From: Ananas comosus
Taxonomy: Eukaryota; Streptophyta; Magnoliopsida; Poales; Bromeliaceae
Direction of reading: 5' to 3'
Assembly: GCF_001540865.1 (NCBI RefSeq)
Contig: NC_033623.1
Coordinates: 14,362,164-14,426,163, forward strand
DNA length: 64,000 nucleotides
The position numbers and the translations under genes were made by a program. Each line of letters starts with the position of its first letter. The stretch's first letter is position 1. Shown here piece after piece: positions 1 through 11,100 of the stretch. Below the pieces are notes generated by a model. That model saw only the letters and a program-made list of their open reading frames with translations. It was not told the origin of the DNA and searched no databases.

Positions 1-443
1 AAGCATGTACACTTTCTACTTACTGAATCTTCTTGCCTCTTTTTGCTAATTTTATACTTCTCTGCGCTTTTGTAATGATTGGAAACTGATTTGCTAATTT
101 GACTTTTTAATATATTGTAGGTTCTTTTACATTTGTAGTTGATAAGCACAAGGAAAATCGTGTTTATAGAACTTGCTTTGACTGTAGGCTAGGAACGCTG
201 AAGTAAAATATAGAAAATATGTAGTAACAGCTAATGTTTATCAGCCATTCATCAATTAACTAATGCATGACGATGGCATGAGCAAAGGGTGGGAATGTAC
301 TATTTTACAGGTTCTTAATGATAATTGAATGTAGGAATGTAGGCATGTTTGTAAAATCTTTTTTTGATTTTTAAAAATTTTTCAACTAACTAGAAAACCA
401 GGAGCTACTATCATTGTAACTGGTAGCTCTTCTAATCGTTGCT
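1..443. other. AT-rich DNA, no gene recognised
   Basis: I see no coding signal, RNA gene or repeat with clear ends here. It may be intron of the gene whose last exons are proposed at 1410-3255. Confidence 0.4.
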
Positions 444-797
444 CAACAAGGATTTAAGTGTTATGGCACGGGGTGGTGCCAAAAACTTGCCGGCACGGTA
501 CAACATAGAGTGTCGAGCCATGCCGAATGCCGATGCATGCCGGTCACAAAAAATACATGTGTGCCGACACATAATGGTGTGAAGTATTTATTTTCTTTAG
601 CAGCAAAATATTCTAATACTTATTATGTATCTTTATTAAATCTTTTGAACTTTGTTGAATAAATTACTTACTAATTTAAAGAAAAGAGAGTTTTCAGCTA
701 TGCCATCAGCACGGAAGTTGTATTGTGCTAATATCTTGCTTGCACGGTACGGTACAGTAGATACGGTCCATACCGATAGACACTTAAATCCTTGTTG
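444..797. mobile_element. Small foldback (MITE-like) repeat
   Basis: An 18-bp sequence, CAACAAGGATTTAAGTGT at 444-461, recurs as its perfect reverse complement at 780-797. The interior is rich in GGCACGG/GGTACGG-type words (for example around 500 and 750), unlike the surrounding AT-rich DNA, and has no coding capacity. This fits a short non-autonomous inverted-repeat element. I could not fix a target-site duplication, so the superfamily is open. Confidence 0.45.
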
Positions 798-1409
798 CTC
801 AATAATTAGTACATTTTTATGTCATAAAAATATTAATAATCACTTTGTGCATCATGTTGATTGTTATATTCCTCAAGGTTAAAGGAGAACTTGAAAATAA
901 CTGAACAACTATCCATACTTTAGCCGTGCTCTACTTGGTTGAAATGTTTTGTTAATTGGAAATTGTATATGCAGAAATTTGTTGTAATGGAGACTAGAAG
1001 GTTGAGGTGCATGTGTAGGATTTCTTTGAAAAAAAAGAATGCAAAATCATTATATAAGACACATATTATGTGAAACAATCATAGAAAATAAGCTATGTGA
1101 AAAGGTCAAAACAGATTGAGATGTTTTGAGCATGTGCTATGGAGACTGGTCAGTGCACCAGTTAGGAACATATAGTAAGATAAGCTGTTACTGTGTCTCC
1201 TTGCACAAAGAATAGTAGGATCTATCATCTTTGTAGCTGATCTCTGATAGTTGAGCTTGAAGAAACTTCTGCTGCTTCATTTTCTTCTGCACTCGTTTTG
1301 ACTTCCTGGGCTAATTTACCTGCCTTGATTAGTATTCCTTTTAAAATCTTAACTGTTTTCTTATGCGTACTCGAGCTAGACTTTTGTTTTCTTCTGCTGA
1401 CAAATGCAG

Positions 1410-3255
1410 GGAAGTGGAAGATTTTGCTAGGAGATTGAATTCTGACTGGCCTGAAAGAGTGCAAGAAATTTTATCTCTAGGTGAAGATACAAGGACTGGA
1501 TCAAATTTGATAAATGGAAATGGATCTGCTCGGAAATACACAGACACAGGTCAAGTTGTTTTTTTTTTTTTCATGCTTTCCTCTTGTAGTTTAGCTCAGT
1601 AATTTAGTTTTTTAATTATTCTTGGGAAATATCAGGCTGTGCTTTCCATATAAACTGTCTTTATAATTCGCTCATTAGATATTCTTTTTTTTCCTCCTGA
1701 TATCCTGCAGATGTTATTTTGCTTGCTTGCAATATGTTGTCCTTTGAATTACTAGGAGTAGGTTGTTGTCTTATTGGATGTATGTGAAGTCCTCCTTTTT
1801 ATTTTTTTTAGAAGAAGCCCTTAGGAAGTATGCGAAGTCACGTTTGTTAGTGAAAATTAACTAGATGTACTGACCTTTCTCAAGACAGGGCTTTCTTTTT
1901 ATCTTATAATGACATCTTGACATTTCATGGTCTTTCATTTCGAATTTCTTTTCCTGTCTGTTGAGTTATTTATTTGTTATAGATTTTGTTCTACATTCCT
2001 AATCTAGTTTCATCGTAATACTTTATTCTTTAGTTCTTTGTTCACATCTGTTATTGTTTCCATTTCTGTAGTATATGATTCAAAATTCGAATTTCAGTTC
2101 ATATATAAAAAAACAGGGGTCTGTTGGCCCAGCTGATGCTCCTGTAGAAGTGATGTTATGGGAAATATTTCAGCAGAACTTACTACGAGTTATTTGGTTT
2201 TTGGTGCCACCTCTAAAATATATCATATAATAATATACACTAATACTTGTGGTCAAAAGCCCATAGTCTTCCTTTTTGGGCCCAAAACTTGTTGTGGTGC
2301 CAAATGCACGGTTTTGTTTCTAGAGAAGCTGCATCACAAGCCAAGCCAAACCGGTACCAAGTACCTTATCAAACTATTTCACTATATATGGAAATTATGC
2401 TGTTGAAGATTGGAGATACACATGCAAACATATCTCAATACATGCCACACTGCGGCAGCCAGGTACCGTGTTATATGCTTGCTGCCTGATACTGAAATAG
2501 GGGTTTGTTCCAGTCTATTGCATGCTTAATTAACAATCTAACTGATATAACTAACATACAAATGGTATAGACAATGGATTACGGTGAGATAGGTAATCCT
2601 TCTTCCGTGCCTATGGAGTCATGACATAGATGTGTGGCACTTTATGGTTGCTCTGGTTTCTACTCTAACCATTCAAAATTGCCATCTCCAGGTGAAACTA
2701 CTGAATTCTAAACCACGCTAAACGTTATTGACATTTGGAATATTACTCAATTAGCCTCTGCCTTCATAGGCCTCATGACCTGCACATCTAGTCTAGTTTA
2801 TGATTTTGCTTCGGCTGGGAGTTTGAACCAAATTTAGTTGGTTAACGTCTGTTTGATCGTCCATTATAGAACTTTCCCCAGTGATTTATAAAGCCTCTTC
2901 AACTTGGAGTTGTGATCTTACCTGACCCTCATTGACTCTGTAATTATGGTGCAAGAGATAATAGGTGATAAAATTTTCAAGTCATGTTAGCCTATAATTC
3001 ATCTTGCTGTCTTTTTATCCACATTTATGTTATGATTTACAATTAGAAAGCAATTGCGACTTTATATGCGAGAGTTTATAGTGATATACTTAAATTTTTC
3101 GTCAATTCAAAAACTTTTTCCTCTTAATGATTATTTTATGATACTTCAGTTTAGTTTACTTTTTTTGTAGTTATTGTACCAATATTAAGCTTTTGTTATT
3201 TTTGCTTCACCAACACAACTTTCACTCATGTGATACAGGGTTGGAGCGGAGATGA
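1410..3255 (+). CDS. Probable last two exons of an unidentified gene (partial)
   Basis: A 140-nt exon at 1410-1549 is bounded by a pyrimidine-rich acceptor ending TGCAG and a GTCAAG donor. It reads EVEDFARRLNSDWPERVQEI and continues for another 26 residues, a charged helical stretch that looks like real protein. It ends in phase 1. The acceptor at 3236-3238 (ATACAG) gives an in-phase exon reading GLERR then a stop at 3253-3255. The gene would enter from the left edge on the + strand. I do not recognise the family. The second exon is too short to be convincing alone, and the first could be an internal exon with a different partner. Confidence 0.35.
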
Positions 3256-5289
3256 ATGAGTCTGACTCTGTGGATCTTGCAATTCATACATGGATATGTT
3301 GGAAGGGCCAAGGAATGCTGCTTGTTGTCTGCAATCTGATTTGTTCCTTTTGGGAAGGCCTTCAAGTTCAGGAGCTATTAAAATGGCATGGACATCAGGA
3401 TGTTCATGTTAGAGCTTTCAGCTCTCTGAGCTGGATAAAGCCTTTGCCCCCAGCCATCCAAAGAGGGCCTTTTTTTTGTATTCCATTTGGGAATGTGTTG
3501 TTCTTGTCTTAGTTTCTTTTACTGTGTGATTGTTTCTTAATCGATTAGACACTATTATGGTAATAAAGATCAGAGCATTCAGAAGAAAAATACGCATAAC
3601 TAATCTCCTAATATAAATTTATAGCTTTATTTCCATTGTGTTTACAAAATTAGTTATTAAAACTCAGGTAGTTCTCTGCATTCCTCCAGCCAGTCATTGC
3701 TTTTCAAATTCATAGTTATTTGGGTTGCAAGCTGTCGAGTTTATATTTCAGTTTATTGCCGTATGATTGATGGTTCGGTTACATTTATATAATGGTTATT
3801 TGATTTAGGAGCTTTCTGTCTTCTGTTTACTCGATACCTTGAGGTCAGTAACTGAGGAAACTGCTGGCTATGCCTTTGCTATCAATAGCTAAACTATTTT
3901 ACCCATCTGCCCTTTTCTTCAGCAATTAGTCTTTATACTATTGTATCATGAGATATTTCATATTCTAATCCCTTTATAGAGAGATATAAACCTGTGTTTT
4001 GTCTGCATGGAGTTCTTTGATGCTGTTTGTGCCAGTCAATCCTTCAGCTGCAGTGGGCAAATGTTTAATTTCAATGGCTGAAACCGAACTATTCCTTAGT
4101 CTCTCCTTATCAAGGTAAAATGCACAAATATTTTTTTACCTTATTTATCCTGATTTAACCTTCTTTTCATTCAGGTAACCTATGAGATTCAGTGGTTACC
4201 AAGGGTATTGCTGGTATCATTCTGGACAAGTTCTTAGCGTCATATGTATTCTCCGATAAGATGTTTTGCCATGAAGAGTGCCTTATTGTGTTGACAGGTT
4301 CTTAGCTACCTTATTCTTCAAATTATTCCTTTCGCTCACATCTGCTAGTTTCCTCATGAATTTATAGAAAACATTTGAAGGTTTTTTTGGCATATACGTA
4401 TACTCCCAGCAGTACGCCTTCAAATACCATCCAATTGATAACAACATTTAGATATAAGTTTAACTCTCAATCAGATTGTTTGATCAGTTTCGAGAGCCCT
4501 GCTTGGCTTTGAGTTGATTCAAGAGTTTGCTGAATGGTACAATCCAATGGCAATGTAAATCATACTTATGGCAATGTAAATCATACTTGAGCTACAAAGG
4601 TTCGAAGTCCCTGTGTTCTCTTGTTCACCAGTGAGTTTTCTTCTTTGTCATAATTCTTTCAGTACCTTTTATTGTTGGTTTATGGAGGTTCTACTGTGTG
4701 AAATTATACTTTTAGATTCCTGAATGGGACTATTGTGCATTAATTTTGTGAGGTTTTCTATCATATATAGCGATATGGGGTTCTGTGCTCTGAGCAATTA
4801 CTGCTAGCACTATATAATCTAGCTGATTTATCAAATGACTTTATAATTATTTAGTTATCTATATCAAAGTATTATGACCGTGCATGTTTCACCATCTAAG
4901 ATTTATGAGAGTTTTGCTATGTAAGAAAAAAGATATATTTGTTATGCATGCAGCTCGCATGGACAGGTCTAGGGTATGACAATTCAACCATTTCAAGATC
5001 TATTTTTCACAACGGAACAAGTGCCATCTTTTGCACTAACCAAGGCATGGTACTAGTTGATTGCTTATTTATTACATAGTCACAAAACAGTGTACAAGTA
5101 AATAAGACTTAAGACTCAACAATCACTCGCAAAGACATGAAGACAGTTTACACCAATCCTAACAAAGCACTTATTTCAAATATCTCACATCTCAATTTGT
5201 TCATATACTTGCATACACATTTGACATGTAATATAATATAGACAGTGGACTTGTATATTTATGCAGAATTTGTATATCTTTAATACGAT
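3256..5289. other. Intergenic or 3' UTR, no gene recognised
   Basis: AT-rich sequence with only short spurious open frames. Part may be the 3' UTR of the gene to the left. No repeat with clear termini was seen. Confidence 0.4.
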
Positions 5290-5299
5290 GGAAGAAGTA

Positions 5300-7445
5300 T
5301 TGAACAAATTATGGCTGCTGCTGCTGCCGCTGCTGCTGCCACCGCTGCTGTTCAAGGATAGGAGAAAGAAGCAGAGTGGTTCGAGATGAGCTGAAAGTGG
5401 AGAAGTTTTTGGTTAGTCATGGGTGAGGTATCATGCGCACTTTCAAGTTTCAAGCCATCCCCTTATCGCCTCAGCTTCATACTTGAACCTGTCAGCTCCA
5501 ATATGTGGATCTCTCATGATCTTCTGAAGTTAGAGGTTGAGGAACGTGTAAGGTCGGAGTCAGTATAGGACACTTTGGCCGTACTTGAAGCAAATGATAC
5601 TTCATTCTTGTGCATGTAACTTTTGTCTCGTAGGGTCTTATGGGATAGGTAGTAAGCATTAAAGTGGACTTTGAGTGCAAAAGAGTATCCGAAAGTTCTA
5701 AAACCATTTTGTGTTTACCTGAAAGATTGGGCACATGAAGTAGGATGGGATGCCGCTGTCATCTGATATGGACCGAAATGATGGGCTCACAAATAAGCAA
5801 CAGCCACCATAGACTGAACTGTCCTCCATATGCCTTCCACAGGATTGGGACAGTTCCACCTGTTTGGGTCTGTGCATCTGAGACCAGGGTAGGCCAACTG
5901 CTGGGCCTGCACGAATGGCCACTCTCCTGCTAAGGTATCAATGATGAAATTAATTTCCCTTCATCCAGAACTTTCTTCACTACTCTAGCCATACCAGAGA
6001 GTTGTAATCCTGTCAAAGGTGCGTAGAATTACCATGCCAAAGGAATATACATCGGTTCGCGGTGTTTGTTTTGCCTTGGTGATAAATTCAGGATCCATGT
6101 ATGGGAATGTTCTGCAGGGATGGGAGGTGCAGTAGTGTGGTAGATGCAGTATCCAACCGAATCAGGAAGCGACTTATGCCGAAGTCGCCTAGCTTACTAC
6201 CAAAGTTGGCGTCGAGGATGTTATCGGGCTTGAGGTCTCCATGAACTAAAAGGAAGATCAAAGCGGAGCAAACCTCTCCAAGGATCCGGATGCGGACCTC
6301 CCAGGAGAGGGGGTGTGTTGTTTTTATGAACTGAGATGATCTAAGAGAGCAATAAGGTTTGGGTGCCTCACTCTACTCAAAAGTGAAACCTGCATTAGGA
6401 GCAAATGTCTCTTTTCTGTGAAGTAGCAAACAAAATCTCTCTTTTTAGTAAAATAGCAAGCATACTTTTTGATATGAGACCTTAACTACGTAAGAAAAGC
6501 ATGACAAAGTCAAATACATATCACGTTTTGAACAGCAGAAATGAGGCACACTAAATCTGAGCTTAGATGACTAAGATTTCCTCTTGGTGGAACTCCGATT
6601 TGGCCTGCAAGCTACCAGGATGCAGCGTCTTTATAGCAACTGTGGTGTCACGAAGAAAGCCTTTATATACGGATCCATACCATGCCCACCATGGCCAAGC
6701 TTGAGAGAAGCGCTGGAGTCTTGCGTCGCTGAAGTCTTGCATCGCTTGTTTCAGTTCGGCGACAGAACTTGCTGCCCAATGCTACATAAGAGACCAAATT
6801 AGTCTGCTCTCTCCTATTACACAGCTCCCTAGCCTCTTTTGCTGCATTATCTTACTCAAAGCGGCGACCATTCGCGATCGGCTTAGAGAAAATTGAGCAG
6901 CCATCTGTTCTCTGCCAAATTATCTTCCAGTTCCACGTTTTCCTTTTATGCTTTATGGAGTTCTCCGGTGAGCTTATCCCGCTGACTCTTCAGTTGTTCA
7001 TCTCCTGTTTCTCTTTCTCAAGTGTTTCCTCAATTTCTTTCCTTCATTTCATTTCTTGCGAGTATAAGCCTTCCAATGATTTAGCCTGCAAGAGTTCCGT
7101 ATTGACGGACTATGCATATATGTAGATTAATGGCTTTAAAAAGATTTCAGGATGACCATTCTCTTCTTGTCACTAATGATTATCTTTTTGTTTTTGAGAG
7201 AAAATAATGATTATCATTTTTCACATGGTTTATGAATGATACAACTAACATGCGAAAAGATAAAAGAAAGTGGCATATTCTAAAAGAGCATCATTACTTT
7301 TGTCGATGCGGATAATAGTTCTCGATCAGCTTTTAGGCGCTTGTGAGATTCTTCTAAGGCTTCGTTCTTCAACTTCTCGACTTCTGCCATGAGCTCGTTG
7401 TATTTATTGCATATATCAACATCCTCCCCCGGGCCCTGTTCCATA
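5300..7445 (-). pseudogene. Decayed partial copy of the U-box kinase gene at 11.1-16.1 kb
   Basis: Four blocks match exons of the downstream U-box kinase gene in the same order and strand: about 5330-5527 (U-box exon), 5719-6410 (kinase exon), 6570-7095 (coiled-coil and kinase-start exon) and 7300-7440 (coiled-coil exon). The U-box block still reads IMRDPHIGADRFKYEAEAIR, but a roughly 5-nt insertion then shifts the frame into stops. The kinase block has lost about 70 nt around the hinge, and the coiled-coil block is interrupted. No match to the UspA-like 5' exons is present. A CTG/CCG triplet run at 5315-5350 has expanded where the intact gene encodes a His/Gln tail. This is a dead tandem duplicate, truncated at its 5' end. 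Confidence 0.85.
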
Positions 7446-8017
7446 AGAGTCGAACTTTCAAGTTCGTAATAGAAGATCAGTGATTTGTTTGATTGGATTC
7501 TGTATCATTTCATTACTGCATGATTTGTTTGATGGATTCTATATTATTTATTGTTTTAGATGGTTTCTTTGGAAATTTCTAATTGCCTTCTGATACATTT
7601 TTCGAATAAATTGAGTTTTCTTAAAAAAAATCTTTAATATTATTTATTTATTTATTTATTTATTTTTGAGAATAGGTAGCACGCCACCTGCTTCATTTAT
7701 TGAAAAAGTGAATTAGATTACAGGGGTGAGGTAACGAGGGCCTCGTGAACACGAAAAAAAAGAGGTATATATATATATATATATATATATAAAGAGGGCT
7801 ATTATGGAAGGTCGATCCAAGAGTCAATCAGAAACTTGAGCCTGCGCACCACAATTACTGGGTCAAACTGTACGCCACGAAAGATAGCGTCGTTCCTAGC
7901 TTTCCAAATGGTCCACCAGCACGCTGCTAACTCGGGTAGTCCGTTCCTCCTACTTAGCCCACCATCCCTACGCCTCCACCTATCCCAGACTTCAAGTACG
8001 TCATCACCCAGTTCCCC

Positions 8018-8930
8018 CTACTGAACTTCTTCGAGTCCCGCGACCATGATATACCTGGTAAAGACGCATTGGGTGAACAGATGATCCACTGACTCGTCAT
8101 GAACCCTACACAGCGCACAAGTCGTACTTCTAGACCATCCTGTCAGACTGAGGTTGACCGCCGTAAGCGTTCTTTTCTTAAGAACTAGCCAACAAAACAC
8201 TTTGATCTTGAGTGGGATTCGGAGTTTCCAAATCAGGCTACCCCGTCCGTCTCTCGTGCCCCTGTCGTTCAACATGCGATAGGCCGATCGTACTTAGAAT
8301 ATATTATTATTATTCCATCTCCAACCTATCCTGTCCTCTGTCTGTCCAATACAAAAGCTAGAAACTCTCTCTTTAAGCTTTGAGAGGGTGCGGCGCAAGC
8401 TCGGCGGAACAGAAGTTTCCTCGCCTAGGATCCTACTCCAATCCCAATCGTTGCCTCCAAAGCAATCCCGGACTAGAATAGGTTTTCGATCCCGCTGTGT
8501 GAACAGCTCCGAGAAGGACGCTTGGAGTGTGGTATCCCCACACCATCTGTCAAGCCGAAAATCAACCGATGTCCCATTACCTAGTAGATAGTTGGTCCCC
8601 CATTTGAAAATATCCTTGGTGGCAAGCACCCCCTTCCACCAGTGTGAAGACGGCGGGAAACCTCTCCCCTCCCACATCGGTCTTCTTCTTCGGTAGTACA
8701 AAGCTCGGATAAACTTGATCCACGGTAAATTGGATGCAGTATGAAATCTCTACCACCATTTGACTAGGAGAGCCATATTCATGACGGCTATATCTAGGAT
8801 GCCTAAACCACCTGCCCATTTGCTCAAACAGACATTTTTCCATGCGACCAGACACCCCCTGCCAGGGATGTCGCATTGGCCACTCCAAAAGAAATCTCTG
8901 CGTAGTGCTTCGATACGCTTGATGACCCAT
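8018..8930 (-). pseudogene. LINE C-terminal region (zf-RVT type), frame-broken
   Basis: Three overlapping frames continue the LINE polyprotein after the RT: MGHQAYRSTTQRFLLEWPMR (8871-8930), then WWKGVLATKDIFKWGTNYLL with DRWCGD (about 8510-8640), then LWKLRIPLKIKVFCWLVLKK with CALCRVHDESVDHLFTQC (about 8050-8230). The last segment has the spaced Cys/His residues of the zinc-binding region typical of plant L1 ORF2. At least two frame changes separate the pieces. Confidence 0.8.
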
Positions 8931-8949
8931 TTGGGTGCCTTAAACACTG

Positions 8950-10104
8950 TCAGAAAGTACAGTGGCAGATTGGTGAGCACCGCATTGACAAGGTAAGTCT
9001 ACCCCCTCTCGAGAGAAGTTTAGCCTGCCACTCGTCTATTCGGTGCTGTAATTTCTGAATAACGCCTCTCCAGGCCTCCTTTGTGGGGGGTTTTGGTGAG
9101 AGGGGTAGGCCTAGATACGTGGTGGGGAGGGAACCAACTTTACAATCGAGCAACTGCGTAAATCTCTCCGCTTTGCCCTCAATCCGTCCTAGGTAGTAAA
9201 GCTCGGACTTTTCTCTGTGGATTTTCAACCCAGATGCCCACTCGAAGAGATTCCACATCAGTCGAATATTTCTCATATATCGTTTTCTAGACACGGAGAA
9301 AAAGAACGTATCGTCCGCGAACTGTGTAAGTGCCGTTAAACTCTTGTGTGAAGGGCCAATCCCCATGAAAAGGTTGTTCGAGATTGCCGTGCTGGACAAT
9401 CTAGCGAGACACTCCGCCACCAACGGGAACAGGAATGGTGAGAGTGGATCTCCTTGTCGTACCCCTCTCTTAGTTTCGATCCAGTTAGTCGCCTCACCGT
9501 TAACTAAAATGGCTACCTTAGCGTTGCATACACATTGTTTGATCCATTCACACCACTGCTCCTCGAATCCCCACCATCGGAGAATACTGAAGAGAAAGGG
9601 CCAGTAAATTCTATCGTAAGCCTTTTCGAAGTCCACTTTTATGCCGACTCCCTCAACGGCCTCCTTACAACCCCACCCAATAAGTTCAGAGACTGTTACG
9701 TACGCGTCAGTAATGTTTCTCCCTTTTAAGAAAGCAGATTGAGAGGGAGAGATTAACTCGTTCATAACAGCAGTTAGTCGATTTGCGAGGACCTTCGAAA
9801 TAATCTTTTGGATTCCGTTTATAAGACTGATAGGCCGGAACTCGTTGGCCCTTTCCGCCCCTTCTCTCTTAGGGATAAGACAGATGAATGAGTAATCAAA
9901 AGGAGTAGTCGAAATCCTGCCTTCGTATAACTCTCGAAACACATTGAGAATATCTCCCTTAAGGACATCCCAAAACGTTTGATAGAATCTTAAAGGGAAA
10001 CCGTCAGGTCCTGGGGCTTTATCGCTACCAAGCTGGAAAACCGCCTCTTTTATCTCGTCGACAGTGAACTCCTCCGTTAATCGGCTCATCATGGGCGCCG
10101 ACAC
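8950..10104 (-). CDS. LINE reverse transcriptase core
   Basis: A 384-residue open frame with the ordered motifs of plant L1 reverse transcriptases: SDKAPGPDGFP near the start, FRPISLINGIQKIISKVLAN, SAFLKGRNI, KVDFEKAYDRIYW, GVRQGDPLSPFLFPLVAECL, then the catalytic FADD box (more often YADD) and the GLKIH and YLGLPL segments after it. The frame is lost near 8950-8980 and continues in another frame, so the product would be truncated. The enzyme normally copies LINE RNA into nicked chromosomal DNA. Confidence 0.9.
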   Translation of the reverse strand: MSAPMMSRLTEEFTVDEIKEAVFQLGSDKAPGPDGFPLRFYQTFWDVLKGDILNVFRELYEGRISTTPFDYSFICLIPKREGAERANEFRPISLINGIQKIISKVLANRLTAVMNELISPSQSAFLKGRNITDAYVTVSELIGWGCKEAVEGVGIKVDFEKAYDRIYWPFLFSILRWWGFEEQWCEWIKQCVCNAKVAILVNGEATNWIETKRGVRQGDPLSPFLFPLVAECLARLSSTAISNNLFMGIGPSHKSLTALTQFADDTFFFSVSRKRYMRNIRLMWNLFEWASGLKIHREKSELYYLGRIEGKAERFTQLLDCKVGSLPTTYLGLPLSPKPPTKEAWRGVIQKLQHRIDEWQAKLLSRGGRLTLSMRCSPICHCTF

Positions 10105-10128
10105 CCGCCTAGAGATAAAGAGTCTACT

Positions 10129-10850
10129 CTAGTCTCCGAAGGAGTGCGGCGCTATATCGTCAGCCTTAAATAGCTGTTGAAAGTAGCGAAAAAAGTATTC
10201 CTTCTTACTCTCCTCAGATTGGTAAACACGACCATTGTCCGTAACGACTCCAATTCCATTGGCCCGCCTTCTCCCGTTAGCAACACTGTGGAAATACTTC
10301 GTATTGTTATCCCCCTCACGCAACCGGTGCCGGTTCGCTCTGGCTCTCCACATGGCAGCTTCATCGTTTAAGACCTCCCGCAGCTTACCTTTTAACTCCT
10401 CTCTTCTCTCGACTTCCTCCTCAGGCAACGTTCCATGTTCCTCCGCTATATCAATCTTGTGTATTTCGTCCATAAGAAGAATCTTATGATCGCGGATGCT
10501 ATAGAACTCGTTCTTACACCATTCTTTAATCATTTGTCGACAGTGTCTCAATTTCGCCGAAAAGGTGAGCACGGCTGAACTTTTATTCCCTCCCTCGGCC
10601 CACCAACCAGGTACCTTGGATTGAAAGCCGTCGTGATTAAGCCACGCTTCTTCGAATCGAAAGATTTTCTGCCTTCCCTTGGTATCTCGCTGAACCGACA
10701 GCAGAATAGGCCAGTGGTCCGATGTGGCACGGGGTAACGCTACAACCTTGGATAGCGGAAATTCCTAATCCCATTCTGTAGAGATTAGGAATCGGTCGAG
10801 CCTCGCCAGAGTCGGGTTCTTTTGCATGTTGGACCCCTTCCACAACAGTC
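10129..10850 (-). pseudogene. LINE endonuclease end and endonuclease-RT linker
   Basis: The minus strand reads KNPTLARLDRFLIS (end of the endonuclease domain), a stop, then EAWLNHDGFQSKVPGWW and a Lys/Glu-rich linker with EEHGTLPEEEVERREELKGK and DNNTKYFHSVANGRRRAN. This is the usual order between endonuclease and RT in plant L1 elements. The N-terminal two thirds of the endonuclease is absent. Confidence 0.8.
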
Positions 10851-11100
10851 GAAACTACTTTACGCAAGAGCCCACGAGAATGTAGTAATAATTTACGTAG
10901 ATACATTTGCAAAAATAGCAAAACTGTACATCAAACGTAAAGGCATTTCTTTTACATCTCTCACATGATCGCGTCTCACTTTGCTCCTGTATTAAAATAA
11001 CACTATTGACATGTCAATCAATTATACATAGTGGGCATTAGTATATCATGAGTATCAGAGTGCGGCTCCAAATCAACGGTCACAAAAAGTATCGAGCAAG

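Larger units (their letters stand above)
7650..10850 (-). mobile_element. L1-type LINE, 5'-truncated and broken
   Basis: Read on the minus strand the element carries, in order, the end of an endonuclease domain, the endonuclease-RT linker, a reverse transcriptase, a C-terminal zf-RVT-type region, a short 3' UTR and an A-rich tail. The tail appears as (TTTA)n at about 7640-7668 on the plus strand. The 5' end stops inside the endonuclease (SNMQKNPTLARLDRFLIS, about 10776-10830), the usual product of incomplete reverse transcription. Stops and frameshifts split the reading frame, so the copy is not autonomous. A (TA)n run at 7764-7790 lies in the 3' UTR. No target-site duplication could be assigned. 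It separates the U-box kinase gene from its pseudogene copy. Confidence 0.9.

Noticed and set aside
4595..4615. B-box-like GGTTCGAAGTCC
   Set aside because: No A box or tRNA cloverleaf can be drawn upstream.
5315..5350. Triplet array resembling a CRISPR or minisatellite
   Set aside because: It is a short CTG/CCG microsatellite within the pseudogene, with no spacer structure.
8668..8682. USE-like CCCACATCGG inside the LINE
   Set aside because: It lies in coding sequence of the LINE, with no TATA at snRNA spacing.
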